Positions 16,501 to 23,796 of a stretch of DNA of 40,853 bases are shown piece after piece. The first letter of the stretch is position 1. Every line of letters starts with the position of its first letter. The notes under the pieces were generated by a model, which was not told the origin of the DNA, searched no databases, and worked only from the letters and a program-made list of their open reading frames with translations. The DNA lies in assembly GCA_036495525.1 (NCBI GenBank), contig DASXMR010000133.1:1-40853 (forward strand), written 5' to 3'. A program made the position numbers and the translations under genes. The stretch comes from DASXMR01 sp036495525 (GTDB lineage: Bacteria > Actinomycetota > Actinomycetes > Streptosporangiales > Streptosporangiaceae).

Positions 16501-16894
16501 CGCCAGGCTGCCCGCCGACGGCGGTCAGCATCAGCTCGCGCAGCTCGGCCGCGTCCGGCCGGCGAAGCGCCCCCGGCCCGCTGAGCACCTGCCAGTCGGC
16601 AGGGTGCCTGGCCAGGTGATCGCCTAGTGCCGCGCTGGCGCCGAGCACGCTGGTCAGCCGGTCGCGCAGGCCCTGGTCGGCGCGCAGCGCCGCGCGCAGG
16701 CCGGCCTCGTCCGCGAGCCGGGCGAGGCTCGCCAGCGCAAGGTCCGGGTCGGCGGCCCGGCCAAGCGCTTCGAGCAGCTCGGCGTCGGCTGCCAGGTCGA
16801 GCCGGAGTTCTTCCTCGATCAGCAGCTGCGCTCTGGCGGTGTCGGCGAAGCCGAGCGCGGCGAGCTGCCCGGCCAGCGTCACGCCGCGCGGCAT
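13553..16894 (-). CDS. glnE: Glutamine synthetase adenylyltransferase/deadenylase
   Basis: A 1113-residue bifunctional enzyme that attaches AMP to, and removes it from, glutamine synthetase according to nitrogen status. The N-terminal adenylyl-removase half carries GARELNYASDVDVIFV near residue 235, and the C-terminal adenylyltransferase half GGHEMGYASDADVLYVHDP near residue 848; both have the DxD of the nucleotidyltransferase fold. KLGPGGLRDIEF and KLGPGGLSDVEW mark the paired helical domains. ATG 16894 is chosen because AGGAG lies about six bases upstream; the frame extends to 16930. Between the halves, about residues 478-576 are an Ala/Gly/Pro-rich insert absent from typical GlnE. Target: the glnA product at 1-1011. 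Confidence 0.96.
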   Translation of the reverse strand: MPRGVTLAGQLAALGFADTARAQLLIEEELRLDLAADAELLEALGRAADPDLALASLARLADEAGLRAALRADQGLRDRLTSVLGASAALGDHLARHPADWQVLSGPGALRRPDAAELRELMLTAVGGQPGDPEPPATPAEPVQPAQPPEPSGPAGPDPATALRVAYRRQLLHLAGRDLTGAQQLDDVMAELADLAAAALEAALAIARAALPAEAAPCRLAVIAMGKCGARELNYASDVDVIFVAEPGHSGKGNGADEAAALRTASRLAAGLIGVCSQSTPEGALFPVDANLRPEGRSGPLVRTLNSHLAYYQRWAKTWEFQALLKARPAAGDLALGEQYLAAVAPLVWQSSQREGFVADVQAMRRRVVRSLPAATAGRELKLGPGGLRDIEFAVQLLQLVHGRTDDTLRAAGTLPALSALAAGGYVGRPDAAGLGAAYRFLRAAEHLLQLRQLRRTHTLPDDPAVLRRTGRALRRMRLGDGTGGTGSAPAGTGNAPAGNAPAGRTSRAATGAYGASVAAGSAAAAGLHADGTGTAPATLHSALATSGAGAAPGEPPREPARREPAGPEPAGPESADPAEWLTAQWRLHAAQARLLHEKLFYRPLLEAVARLPGEAARLTAEAARERLEALGYADPAGALRHLEALTAGMTRKAAIQRTLLPVMLGWFADAPEPDAGLLAFRQVSEALGDSPWYLRLLRDDMRVAQRMARLLASSRYATGLLMRAPEAVAMLADDAQLAPRLAAELEDEASAAVGRAADEAGQAHAADLGPVRALRRRELLRTAAADVLGMLGGTERADALSQIAAVTVGAALQTATGNSERLTGPLPTRLGVVAMGRFGGHEMGYASDADVLYVHDPLPGADEETAARAAHAVAEQMRALLAAPGPDPVLIADAGLRPEGRQGPLVRTLASYRAYYQRWSVAWEAQALLRAEPVAGDSGLGAAFAALADEIRYPDGGLAQPFVREIRRIKARMEAERMPRGAEPALHLKLGPGGLSDVEWVVQLLQLQHGHAVPALRTTRTLAALAAAAEAGLVSAPDAGVLREAWLLATSIRDASMLVRGRPSDTVPAGPADLAGVARLLGYPPGSAQELAQDYRRAARRARAVMERLFYG

Positions 16895-16926
16895 CCCCAC
16901 TCCTGCACGGTAACGGCCCCGCGGTT

Positions 16927-16954
16927 GCAACCTGAGCGGCAGGCTGTGCGTGTC
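16927..16954 (+). promoter_or_regulatory. Putative ECF-type promoter upstream of sigma factor gene
   Basis: GCAACC (16927-16932), 16 bases, then CGTGTC (16949-16954) resembles the AAC / CGT(C) elements of ECF sigma promoters. It lies 20 bases before the TTG start of the sigma gene and could be autoregulated. This is pattern matching only. Confidence 0.35.
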
Positions 16955-16974
16955 TAGTCCGGAAGGGACGATCG

Positions 16975-17460
16975 TTGAGCCGAGCCGAGCAGTTCGACGC
17001 GGTCTATCAGCAGTCGCGTGACCGGCTAGTCGCGCAGCTGATGGCGTTCTCCGGCAGTCAGGCTGATGCCGCCGATGCGGTGCAGGAGGCGTTCCTGCGC
17101 GCCTGGCTGCGGTGGGAGCGGGTGGGGCACTACGACGATCCGGAGGGCTGGATCCGCCGGGTGGCCTACCACCTCGCCGTCAGCCGGTGGCGCCAGGCGC
17201 GTCGGGTGGTGCTGCGGCCGGTGGCCTCCCAGGGCAGCTACGAGCTGCCGGCCGACGACACGGCGTTGATAGCCGCGCTGAAGGCGCTGCCGGTCAGCGA
17301 GCGCCGCGCGATCGTCCTGTACCACCTGGGCGGGCTGAGCGTCGAGCAGACTGCCGCCGACATGCGGGCGCCGGTCGGCACCGTGAAGTCCTGGCTGTCC
17401 CGCGGCCGCGCCCGGCTGCGCGCCGAGCTGGCGTCACAGGACCTGGAGGTGACCTCGTGA
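16975..17460 (+). CDS. SigE-type ECF RNA polymerase sigma factor
   Basis: A 161-residue sigma factor with only regions 2 and 4. Region 2 is QADAADAVQEAFLRAWLRW and DPEGWIRRVAYHLAVSRWR (residues 29-73), recognising the -10 element. Region 4 is LPVSERRAIVLYHLGGLSVE with APVGTVKSWLSRGRARLRAE (105-151), recognising -35. The start is TTG 16975, supported by GGAAGGGA eight bases upstream; no ATG or GTG fits region 2. It diverges from glnE across 80 bp, and its stop overlaps the serpin ATG (GTGATGA), so the two are translated together. Confidence 0.92.
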   Translation: MSRAEQFDAVYQQSRDRLVAQLMAFSGSQADAADAVQEAFLRAWLRWERVGHYDDPEGWIRRVAYHLAVSRWRQARRVVLRPVASQGSYELPADDTALIAALKALPVSERRAIVLYHLGGLSVEQTAADMRAPVGTVKSWLSRGRARLRAELASQDLEVTS

Positions 17461-18932
17461 TGAATGAGCGAGCGGACGTGCTGCGGCGGCTGCGAGCCCT
17501 GGCGGACTCGCCAGCCGGCCATGGCCTGCCGGGCGGGCCTGAGCTGCGCCAGCGGGCGCACCGGCGCCGCCAGCGACGCAGGGCAGCGGGGGCGATCGCC
17601 GCGGCGGTGATCATCGCAGCCGCGGTAGTCGTGCCGCTGCGCGCGCACGGCCACGGGCCTGCGACGGCCACGTCCGGGCCCAGCGCGGCCGGTACAGCCG
17701 GTGGTGCGGCCGGACCAGCCGCCTATCAGGTGATCAGCAGGTCCGGATCGGCCGTCGAGCTGGCCAGCTCAGTGCCGGCGGCGGCGCCGGCCGGCCCTGC
17801 GGCCGAGCGCAGCGTGGCCACGGCCGAGGAGCAGTTCGCGCTCGAGTTCCTGCAGCGCGTCGCAGGCCAGGCGGCCGGCGCCAACGCGGTGGTCTCGCCG
17901 AGCAGCCTGGCCGAAGCGCTGGCAATGCTGGAGCTCGGCGCACGCGGCAGCTCTGCCACCCAGCTGGCCACCGCCCTGCGCACGTCCGGCCTGACCGCGG
18001 CCGGGCAGGCGGCTGCCTGGCACGCGCTGATCGCTGATGAGGAGCACACGGCCGCCGCGCAGGGCATCAGCCTGGAGTCAGCCAACGCGATCTGGACGCA
18101 GCGCGGCATGAAGCTGTACCGGCCCTTCATGGCGGCGCTGCGGGGCAACTTCGGTGCCGGCGTGTGGCAGGCGGACTTCGCCGGCCACCCGGACGCTGCA
18201 GTGCAGGCGCTGAACGCGTGGACCAGCGCGCAGACGCACGGCCGGATCAAGCAGCTGTTCAGCCCGGGCGCGGTCGGCCCGCAGACCCAGCTCGTGCTGG
18301 CCAACGCGCTGTACCTGAAGGCGGCCTGGGCGACGCCGTTCGATCCGGCGGAGACAGCCGACGGGCCGTTCCGGCTGGGCAGCGGCAAGACCACGACGGT
18401 CCCGTTCATGCACTCCACCGACCCGCTCAGCGTGCGCGCCTCCGCGAGCGGCGGCGTCGACGCAGTCCAGTTGCCGTATGGCAAGGGCAGGTTCGCCGCC
18501 GTGGTGCTGATGCCGACCGGGCAGGACCTGGGCAGCTACCTCGCCGGGCTGACCCCGGCCGGGCTGACCAGGCAGCTCGCCGGAATGCAGCCGGGCGAGG
18601 TGCAGCTGGCCATGCCCAAGTTCACCTTGCGCGGCAGCAACCAGCTGAACGGCACGCTGCAGGCAATGGGGGTTCGCGGGGTGTTCGGCAGTCCCGGCCT
18701 GACCGCCATCGCCCCCGGCGGGCTGAGCGTGCAGGACGTCGAGCAGCACACCTACCTGAGCGTGACCGAACAGGGTACCGAGGCCGCAGCAGCCACCGGT
18801 ATCGCCATAGGCGAGTCCCTTACCTTGCCGACGCTCAAGCTGACGATCAACCGGCCATTCCTGTTCCTTGTCCGGGACACCGCCACCGGCGCGATCCTGT
18901 TCGCCAGCACCGTGGTCAACCCTGGCCAGTAA
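17460..18932 (+). CDS. Membrane-anchored inhibitory-type serpin, possible anti-sigma
   Basis: A 490-residue protein. Residues 1-41 are cytoplasmic and arginine-rich (ELRQRAHRRRQRRR), 42-60 form one transmembrane helix (AAGAIAAAVIIAAAVVVPL), 61-120 an Ala/Gly/Pro linker, and 121-490 a complete serpin fold. Serpin marks include NALYLKAAWATPFDP and the C-terminal NRPFLFLVRDTATGAILFAS. The reactive-loop hinge EQGTEAAAAT (from E437) has small residues typical of inhibitory serpins; the scissile bond is somewhere in GESLTLP. An ATG at 17460 overlaps the sigma stop by one base; GTG 17457 is possible. The N-terminus resembles membrane proteins encoded after ECF sigma genes, so an anti-sigma role is inferred, not shown. 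Confidence 0.9.
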   Translation: MNERADVLRRLRALADSPAGHGLPGGPELRQRAHRRRQRRRAAGAIAAAVIIAAAVVVPLRAHGHGPATATSGPSAAGTAGGAAGPAAYQVISRSGSAVELASSVPAAAPAGPAAERSVATAEEQFALEFLQRVAGQAAGANAVVSPSSLAEALAMLELGARGSSATQLATALRTSGLTAAGQAAAWHALIADEEHTAAAQGISLESANAIWTQRGMKLYRPFMAALRGNFGAGVWQADFAGHPDAAVQALNAWTSAQTHGRIKQLFSPGAVGPQTQLVLANALYLKAAWATPFDPAETADGPFRLGSGKTTTVPFMHSTDPLSVRASASGGVDAVQLPYGKGRFAAVVLMPTGQDLGSYLAGLTPAGLTRQLAGMQPGEVQLAMPKFTLRGSNQLNGTLQAMGVRGVFGSPGLTAIAPGGLSVQDVEQHTYLSVTEQGTEAAAATGIAIGESLTLPTLKLTINRPFLFLVRDTATGAILFASTVVNPGQ

Positions 18933-18943
18933 GCGGTCCTGGG

Positions 18944-20305
18944 TTATAGGACGGGCAGGTAGCGGTCCAGCTCGAACTCGGTGACCTGGCGGCGGTACTC
19001 CTGCCATTCAGCCCGCTTGTTGCGCAGGAAGAAGTCGAACACGTGCTCGCCGAGGGTCTCGGCGACCAGCTCGCTGCCCTGCATCACGTTGCATGCGTCG
19101 GACAGGCTCTGCGGCAGCGGGGCGATGCCGAGCGCGCGCCGCTCGGCGGAGGTCAGCGCCCACACGTCGTCCTCGGCGCCGGCTGGCAGCTCGTAGCCGG
19201 CCTCGATGCCCTTCAGCCCGGCGGCCAGGATCACAGCGAACGCCAGGTACGGGTTGCACGCCGGGTCGAGCGAGCGGAACTCGATCCTTGTCGCGTTGCT
19301 CTTCTGCGGCTTGTACATCGGCACCCGGATCAGCGCCGACCGGTTGTTGTGGCCCCAGCAGACGTAAGCCGGGGCCTCGCCTCCCGCGCCGGCGATCCGC
19401 TCGGTGCCGCCCCACAGCCGCTTGTAGGAGTTGACCCACTGGTTGCACACCGCGGTGATCTCCGCCGCGTGCGTCAGCAGCCCGGCGATGAACGCCCGGC
19501 CGACCTTGGACAGCTGAAACTCCCCGCCCGGCTCGTAGAACGCGTTGCGGTCGCCCTCGAACAGCGACATGTGCGTGTGCATGCCGGAGCCCGGGTGCTC
19601 GGTGAAGGGCTTGGGCATGAACGAGGCGTAGACGCCCTGGTCGAGCGCGACTTCCTTCATGGCGAGCCGGAACGACATGATGTTGTCCGCTGTGCTGAGC
19701 GCGTCGGCGTAGCGCAGGTCGATCTCCTGCTGGCCGGGGGCGCCCTCGTGATGGCTGAACTCCACCGAGATGCCCATGCCCTCCAGCATCGCGATCGCCT
19801 TAGGGCGGAAGTCATGCGCGACGCTGTGCGGGGTGTGGTCGAAGTAGCCGCCGGTGTCGATCGGCTGCGGCTTGACGCCGGGCTCTGGCCTGCGGGCCAG
19901 CAGGAAGAACTCGATCTCCGGGTGGGTGTAGAAGGTGAAGCCGAGCCCGGCTGCCTTGGCCAGCGCCCGCTTGAGCACATACCGCGGATCCGCGTAGGAC
20001 GGGGAGCCGTCGGGCAGCAGGATGTCGCAGAACATCCTGCCGATGCCGGATGCCTCCTCGCGCACGGGCATGAGCTGGAAAGTCGACGGATCCGGCTTCG
20101 CGATCATGTCCGCCTCGTAAACCCTGGCGAAGCCCTCGATAGCGGACCCGTCGAAGCCGATGCCCTCGGCGAATGCCCCCTCCAGCTCAGCCGGCGCCAC
20201 CGAGACCGACTTGAGGTACCCGAGCACGTCGGTGAACCACAGCCGGACGAACCGGATGTTCCGCTCCTCGAGCGTGCGCAGCACGAACTCTTCCTGCCTG
20301 TCCAC
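18944..20305 (-). CDS. glnA2: Glutamine synthetase-like ligase GlnA2 (GSI, non-adenylylated)
   Basis: A 453-residue GSI-fold enzyme that joins glutamate to an amine using ATP. Seen in order: IRFVRLWFTDVLGYLKSVSV, GIGFDGSAIEGFARV, FYTHPEIEFFLL, SHHEGAPGQQEIDLRYAD, PGSGMHTHMSLFEG, NRSALIRVP and RIEFRSLDPACNPYLAF. At the adenylylation position it reads EDDVWALT, with tryptophan for tyrosine, so GlnE should not modify it. Streptomyces GlnA2 (SCO2241) is reported to be a gamma-glutamylpolyamine synthetase; that activity is possible here but not visible. GTG 20305 (VDRQEEFVLRTLEE) gives the family's usual length; GTG 20335 is in frame. It ends 11 bases from the serpin stop and diverges from nadE. 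Confidence 0.9.
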   Translation of the reverse strand: MDRQEEFVLRTLEERNIRFVRLWFTDVLGYLKSVSVAPAELEGAFAEGIGFDGSAIEGFARVYEADMIAKPDPSTFQLMPVREEASGIGRMFCDILLPDGSPSYADPRYVLKRALAKAAGLGFTFYTHPEIEFFLLARRPEPGVKPQPIDTGGYFDHTPHSVAHDFRPKAIAMLEGMGISVEFSHHEGAPGQQEIDLRYADALSTADNIMSFRLAMKEVALDQGVYASFMPKPFTEHPGSGMHTHMSLFEGDRNAFYEPGGEFQLSKVGRAFIAGLLTHAAEITAVCNQWVNSYKRLWGGTERIAGAGGEAPAYVCWGHNNRSALIRVPMYKPQKSNATRIEFRSLDPACNPYLAFAVILAAGLKGIEAGYELPAGAEDDVWALTSAERRALGIAPLPQSLSDACNVMQGSELVAETLGEHVFDFFLRNKRAEWQEYRRQVTEFELDRYLPVL

Positions 20306-20429
20306 GGCCTCAGTCTGCCTCGCGCGTGTTTCCACCGCGTTACGAGGCCCGCCCGCCAGCAGCGGCTTGGCTGACTGGCCGGCTCTGCAGGACTGCTAGC
20401 ACGCAAATCACGAGGGATCTCGCGCTCCC

Positions 20430-20441
20430 TATGCTGGAGTC
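20430..20441 (+). promoter_or_regulatory. -10 box implying a leaderless nadE transcript
   Basis: TATGCT (20430-20435) fits TANNNT and ends exactly six bases before the nadE ATG. The intervening GGAGTC also could act as a very close Shine-Dalgarno, so leaderless initiation is likely but not certain. Confidence 0.45.
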
Positions 20442-22271
20442 ATGCCGCAGCTGCGCGTCGCGCTCGCACAGGTCAACGCCACCGTCGGCGATCTGGCTGG
20501 TAACTCGGCCCTGATCGTCAGCTGGACCAGCCGGGCCGCGGAGCGCGGCGCCGCGCTCGTGCTGTTCCCGGAGATGATGCTGACCGGCTACCCGGTCGAG
20601 GACCTCGCGCTGCGGCCGTCGTTCGTGGCTTCGTCGGTCGACTCGCTGCGCGCAACCGCCAGGCGGCTGGCCGAGGCTGGCCTCGGCGGCATCGTCGTCG
20701 TGACCGGGTACCTGGATCACCGCACGGACCTGCCGCCGCGCGTTGGCCTGCCGGCCGGCGCGCCGACGGACGCGGCCGCCGTCCTGTACGGCGGCCAGGT
20801 GACGGTTACCTCGGCGAAGCATCACCTGCCGAACTACGGCGTCTTCGACGAGTACCGGTACTTCGTGCCCGGCGACAGCGTGCCGGTGGTCCGGATGACC
20901 GCAGCTGACGGGCAGCAGGCTGACGTGGCAGTCGCCATCTGCGAGGACCTGTGGCAGGACGGCGGCCCGGTGACGGTTGCCTGCCAGGCCGGCGCTGGCC
21001 TGCTGGTGGTGCCGAACGCGTCGCCGTACGAGCGGGGCAAGGACGATACCCGGCTGCTGCTGTGCCAGCGGCGGGCCGCCGAGGCCGGCGCCACCCTCGC
21101 CTACGTGAACCTCGTCGGCGGCCAGGACGAGCTGGTCTTCGACGGCGACTCGATCATCGTGGACCAGTCTGGCGGCGTGCTGGCCAGGGGCCCGCAGTTC
21201 GAGGAGGCGCTGATCGTCACCGACCTGGACGTTCCGGCTGCCGACCCTGGCCGCGCCCCTGGCGTCTTTCCAGCCGACGCCGCCGACGGCACGTCGATGT
21301 CTGTGCACCGGGTGGAGCTGCCGGCGGCCGAGCCGGCCGGCCGGCCGGAAGCCGCGGCCTACGTCAGCACGGCTGGCACAGCCGAGCCGCCGGCCGGGCC
21401 GGACAGTCAGCGATGGCCGCGGCTGTCCGATCTCGCCGAGGTATATGCCGCGCTGGTGCTCGGCCTGCGCGACTACACCATCAAGAACGGCTTCCGCTCG
21501 GTCATCCTCAACCTGTCCGGCGGGATCGACTCCGCGCTCACCGCCACCATCGCCGCTGACGCGCTCGGCGCCGGCAGCGTGCACGTGCTGCTGCTGCCCA
21601 GCCGGCATTCCTCGGAGCATTCGGTGACCGACGCCCAGGAGCTGGTCAAGCGCCAGGGCGTGCACTCGCGCACGATCCCGATCAGCGGCATCGTCGGGGC
21701 GTTCGACGCGGAGATCGACCTCGCCGGCCTGGCGGCCGAGAACCTGCAAGCCAGGATCCGCGGGATGCTGCTGATGTCGCTGTCCAACGCCGAGGGGCAC
21801 CTGGCGCTGGCGACCGGCAACAAAAGCGAGCTGGCCACCGGCTACTCCACCCTCTACGGAGACTCGGCCGGCGGCTTCGCGCCGATCAAGGACGTGTTCA
21901 AGACCCTGATCTGGGACCTCTCCAGGTGGCGCAACCAGGAGGCCGGGCGGCTCGGCCAGGTACCGCCGATCCCGGAGAACTCGATCAGCAAGCCGCCGAG
22001 CGCCGAGCTCGCTCCCGGCCAGCTGGACAGCGACTCGCTGCCTGACTACGGGGAGCTGGATCCTGTGCTCGAAGGGTATGTCGAGCGTGACCTTGGCGCG
22101 GCCGCGCTGCTCGCTGCCGGGCACGACCGGCAGGTCGTCGAGCGGGTCGTGCGGATGGTCGACCGGGCCGAGTACAAGCGGCGGCAGTACCCGCCGGGCC
22201 CCAAGATCAGCCCCAAGAACTTCGGCCGGGACCGGCGGCTGCCGATCACTAACCGCTGGCGCGAGCTGTGA
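20442..22271 (+). CDS. nadE: Glutamine-dependent NAD+ synthetase
   Basis: A 609-residue two-domain enzyme that completes NAD biosynthesis by amidating nicotinate adenine dinucleotide. The N-terminal nitrilase-type glutaminase has its Glu-Lys-Cys triad in LVLFPEMMLTGYP (E44), TSAKHHLPNYGVF (K126) and VAICEDLWQDGG (C167). The C-terminal ATP-pyrophosphatase domain has ILNLSGGIDSALT (P-loop, S359), ALATGNKSELATGYSTLYGD and APIKDVFKTL. An acidic, Ala/Pro-rich linker around residues 270-325 joins them. The enzyme draws ammonia from glutamine, linking it functionally to the adjacent glutamine synthetase genes. It diverges from glnA2 by 136 bp. Confidence 0.96.
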   Translation: MPQLRVALAQVNATVGDLAGNSALIVSWTSRAAERGAALVLFPEMMLTGYPVEDLALRPSFVASSVDSLRATARRLAEAGLGGIVVVTGYLDHRTDLPPRVGLPAGAPTDAAAVLYGGQVTVTSAKHHLPNYGVFDEYRYFVPGDSVPVVRMTAADGQQADVAVAICEDLWQDGGPVTVACQAGAGLLVVPNASPYERGKDDTRLLLCQRRAAEAGATLAYVNLVGGQDELVFDGDSIIVDQSGGVLARGPQFEEALIVTDLDVPAADPGRAPGVFPADAADGTSMSVHRVELPAAEPAGRPEAAAYVSTAGTAEPPAGPDSQRWPRLSDLAEVYAALVLGLRDYTIKNGFRSVILNLSGGIDSALTATIAADALGAGSVHVLLLPSRHSSEHSVTDAQELVKRQGVHSRTIPISGIVGAFDAEIDLAGLAAENLQARIRGMLLMSLSNAEGHLALATGNKSELATGYSTLYGDSAGGFAPIKDVFKTLIWDLSRWRNQEAGRLGQVPPIPENSISKPPSAELAPGQLDSDSLPDYGELDPVLEGYVERDLGAAALLAAGHDRQVVERVVRMVDRAEYKRRQYPPGPKISPKNFGRDRRLPITNRWREL

Positions 22272-22299
22272 CCGCCGAGCGGGAGCGCTGGCGTTCGCG

Positions 22300-22734
22300 A
22301 TGACAGGCGATGACGCTGCCACCCGCGCTGAGCCACCGGCCCGCGGCGATCCGCTGCCGCGGCTGCGCGGCCTGTGCATGGCGCTGCCGGAGGCCACCGA
22401 GCGGCTGAGTCACGGCGAGCCGACCTGGTTCGTGCGCGGCAGCAAGGTGTTCGTCATGTACGCCGACCACCATCATGACGACCGGCTGGGGTTCTGGTGC
22501 GCCGCGCCGGCCGGCGCGCAGCAGGCGCTGGTCGCAGCCGAGCCGCAGGCGTACTTCGTGCCGCCGTACGTCGGCGGCCGCGGCTGGCTCGGCGTCCGGC
22601 TCGACGTGCCGGTCGACTGGGCCGAGATAGCCGGCCACGTCGAGGACGCCTACCGGCAGATCGCGCCGCGGCGCCTGATCGCCACGCTCGACACGGCGCG
22701 GGGCGAGGACCCGGCGCGGGACGAGAAGGACTGA
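22300..22734 (+). CDS. MmcQ/YjbR family protein
   Basis: A 144-residue protein. The pattern LRGLCMALPEATERLSHGEP then TWFVRGSKVFVMY, GFWCAAPAGAQQALVAAEP and YVGGRGWLGVRLD fits the YjbR/MmcQ fold (DUF419), a double-wing DNA-binding-like fold of unknown role. The C-terminal IAGHVEDAYRQIAPRRLIATL agrees. ATG 22300 starts 28 bases after nadE; GGGAG 15 bases upstream is a weak ribosome binding site, so an operon with nadE is likely. It meets the next gene tail to tail with 14 bases between stops. Confidence 0.85.
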   Translation: MTGDDAATRAEPPARGDPLPRLRGLCMALPEATERLSHGEPTWFVRGSKVFVMYADHHHDDRLGFWCAAPAGAQQALVAAEPQAYFVPPYVGGRGWLGVRLDVPVDWAEIAGHVEDAYRQIAPRRLIATLDTARGEDPARDEKD

Positions 22735-22748
22735 CCGCCCGGCTGCCG

Positions 22749-23384
22749 CTACAGGCCGACGCTGGTGCCCGGCTCCAGCCGGACGAGCGGGGTGCCCTGG
22801 CCGGACAGTCCCTTCAGCAGCATGTCGATCAGGCCGAGGCCGTTGGCGCTGAGGATCGCGTCGTGGATGGCGTAACCGCGGTCCGGGCCCACTTCCTTGG
22901 CGTAAGCGGCCGCGTCGGCGAACTTCAGCCACGGCGCGCTGACTGGCAGCATCAGCGTCGGCACCCGCTCCTCCGGCACGGTCAGCGCGTCGCCGGGATG
23001 GAACACCTGGCCGTCGATCGCGTATCCGGAATTGGCGATCACCGGGATGCCAGGCAGGATCTCCGCGTGATCGCTGCCGTAGACGTGCACGTCGAAGCCG
23101 ACCGCGTTGAACGTGTCGCCGTGCGCGACCGTGTGCACCTGGGCGCTGAACTCCGCGAGCTTGGCGGCCGCCGACTCGTTGGTCCACACCTGCAGGCCAG
23201 GGTTGCCGCGCAGCGCCGTGCCGATCGCCTCGGCGTCCAGGTGGTCGGGATGCTCGTGGGTGACGAGCACCGCGTCGGCGCCCGCCAGCGCACCCTCGCC
23301 AGCCCACACGCCCGGGTCGATGACCAGCCACGCGCCGTCCTTCTCGAGCCTGACGCAGGCGTGTCCGAGCTTCGTCAGCCGCAT
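22749..23384 (-). CDS. Metallo-beta-lactamase-fold hydrolase (UlaG-like)
   Basis: A 211-residue protein beginning MRLTKLGHACVRLEKDG, with the metal-binding motif VLVTHEHPDHLD (HxHxDH), and later histidines in GQVFHPGDALT and GYAIHDAIL. This is the UlaG/ComEC-type branch that hydrolyses phosphodiesters or lactones; the substrate is unknown. ATG 23384 is chosen because AGGAGGGG lies six bases upstream; the frame continues to 23438 but without support. The fold and motif are clear, the specificity is not. Confidence 0.87.
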   Translation of the reverse strand: MRLTKLGHACVRLEKDGAWLVIDPGVWAGEGALAGADAVLVTHEHPDHLDAEAIGTALRGNPGLQVWTNESAAAKLAEFSAQVHTVAHGDTFNAVGFDVHVYGSDHAEILPGIPVIANSGYAIDGQVFHPGDALTVPEERVPTLMLPVSAPWLKFADAAAYAKEVGPDRGYAIHDAILSANGLGLIDMLLKGLSGQGTPLVRLEPGTSVGL

Positions 23385-23796
23385 CTGTCTGCCCCTCCTG
23401 GCCACTGTCTCCGCACCGTCGCGGCCGCCGGCTCGCACCTGAGCAGCGGCCGCTGCTGGCGTCTATGGTGCCCGAAGGCAAGCCTGTCTGGCAGGGCAGG
23501 CCGGCGCCACGCTGAAGAGCCTGGTCGCGCCGTCCGCCCCGAGGCAGCCCGGGCCGGGCCGCCACGCGGCGCCGCCCGGCCGGCCGCCGTCCCGAGACCT
23601 GGCGCAAGCGGGCGCTGTGTTAGACAAGGAGAGTCACGAGCGCGGGGGGACGGGGCATCATCGGGGGCTGGCACCGGGCCGGGACCGCCCGGTTTGACGG
23701 GCAAGGTCCGGCCGGAGGCGAGTGGCCGCCGCTGACGGCGCGCTGTCGTGTTCATGGCCCAGCTGATGATTCTGACTGCGCGTGAGGAGCATCACC
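23385..23796. other. 412-bp gene-free region between hydrolase and esterase
   Basis: The two flanking genes are divergent, so promoters for both should lie here. I see no supported gene. A short imperfect dyad, gcctg (23482-23486) and caggc (23497-23501), and an orphan AAGGAG near 23627 without a following start codon are the only features. GAGGAG at 23784-23789 is the ribosome binding site of the esterase gene. Confidence 0.5.

Noticed and set aside
14969..16627. Long plus-strand frames opposite glnE
   Set aside because: Composition is Gln/Arg/Gly/Ala shadow type with no recognisable motif.
17112..17459. N-terminal extension of the serpin frame through the sigma gene
   Set aside because: It lies in another frame within the sigma factor coding sequence; the overlapping GTGATGA start is far more plausible.
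20340..22397. 685-residue minus-strand frame opposite nadE
   Set aside because: Complete antisense of a clear NAD synthetase; no domain visible.
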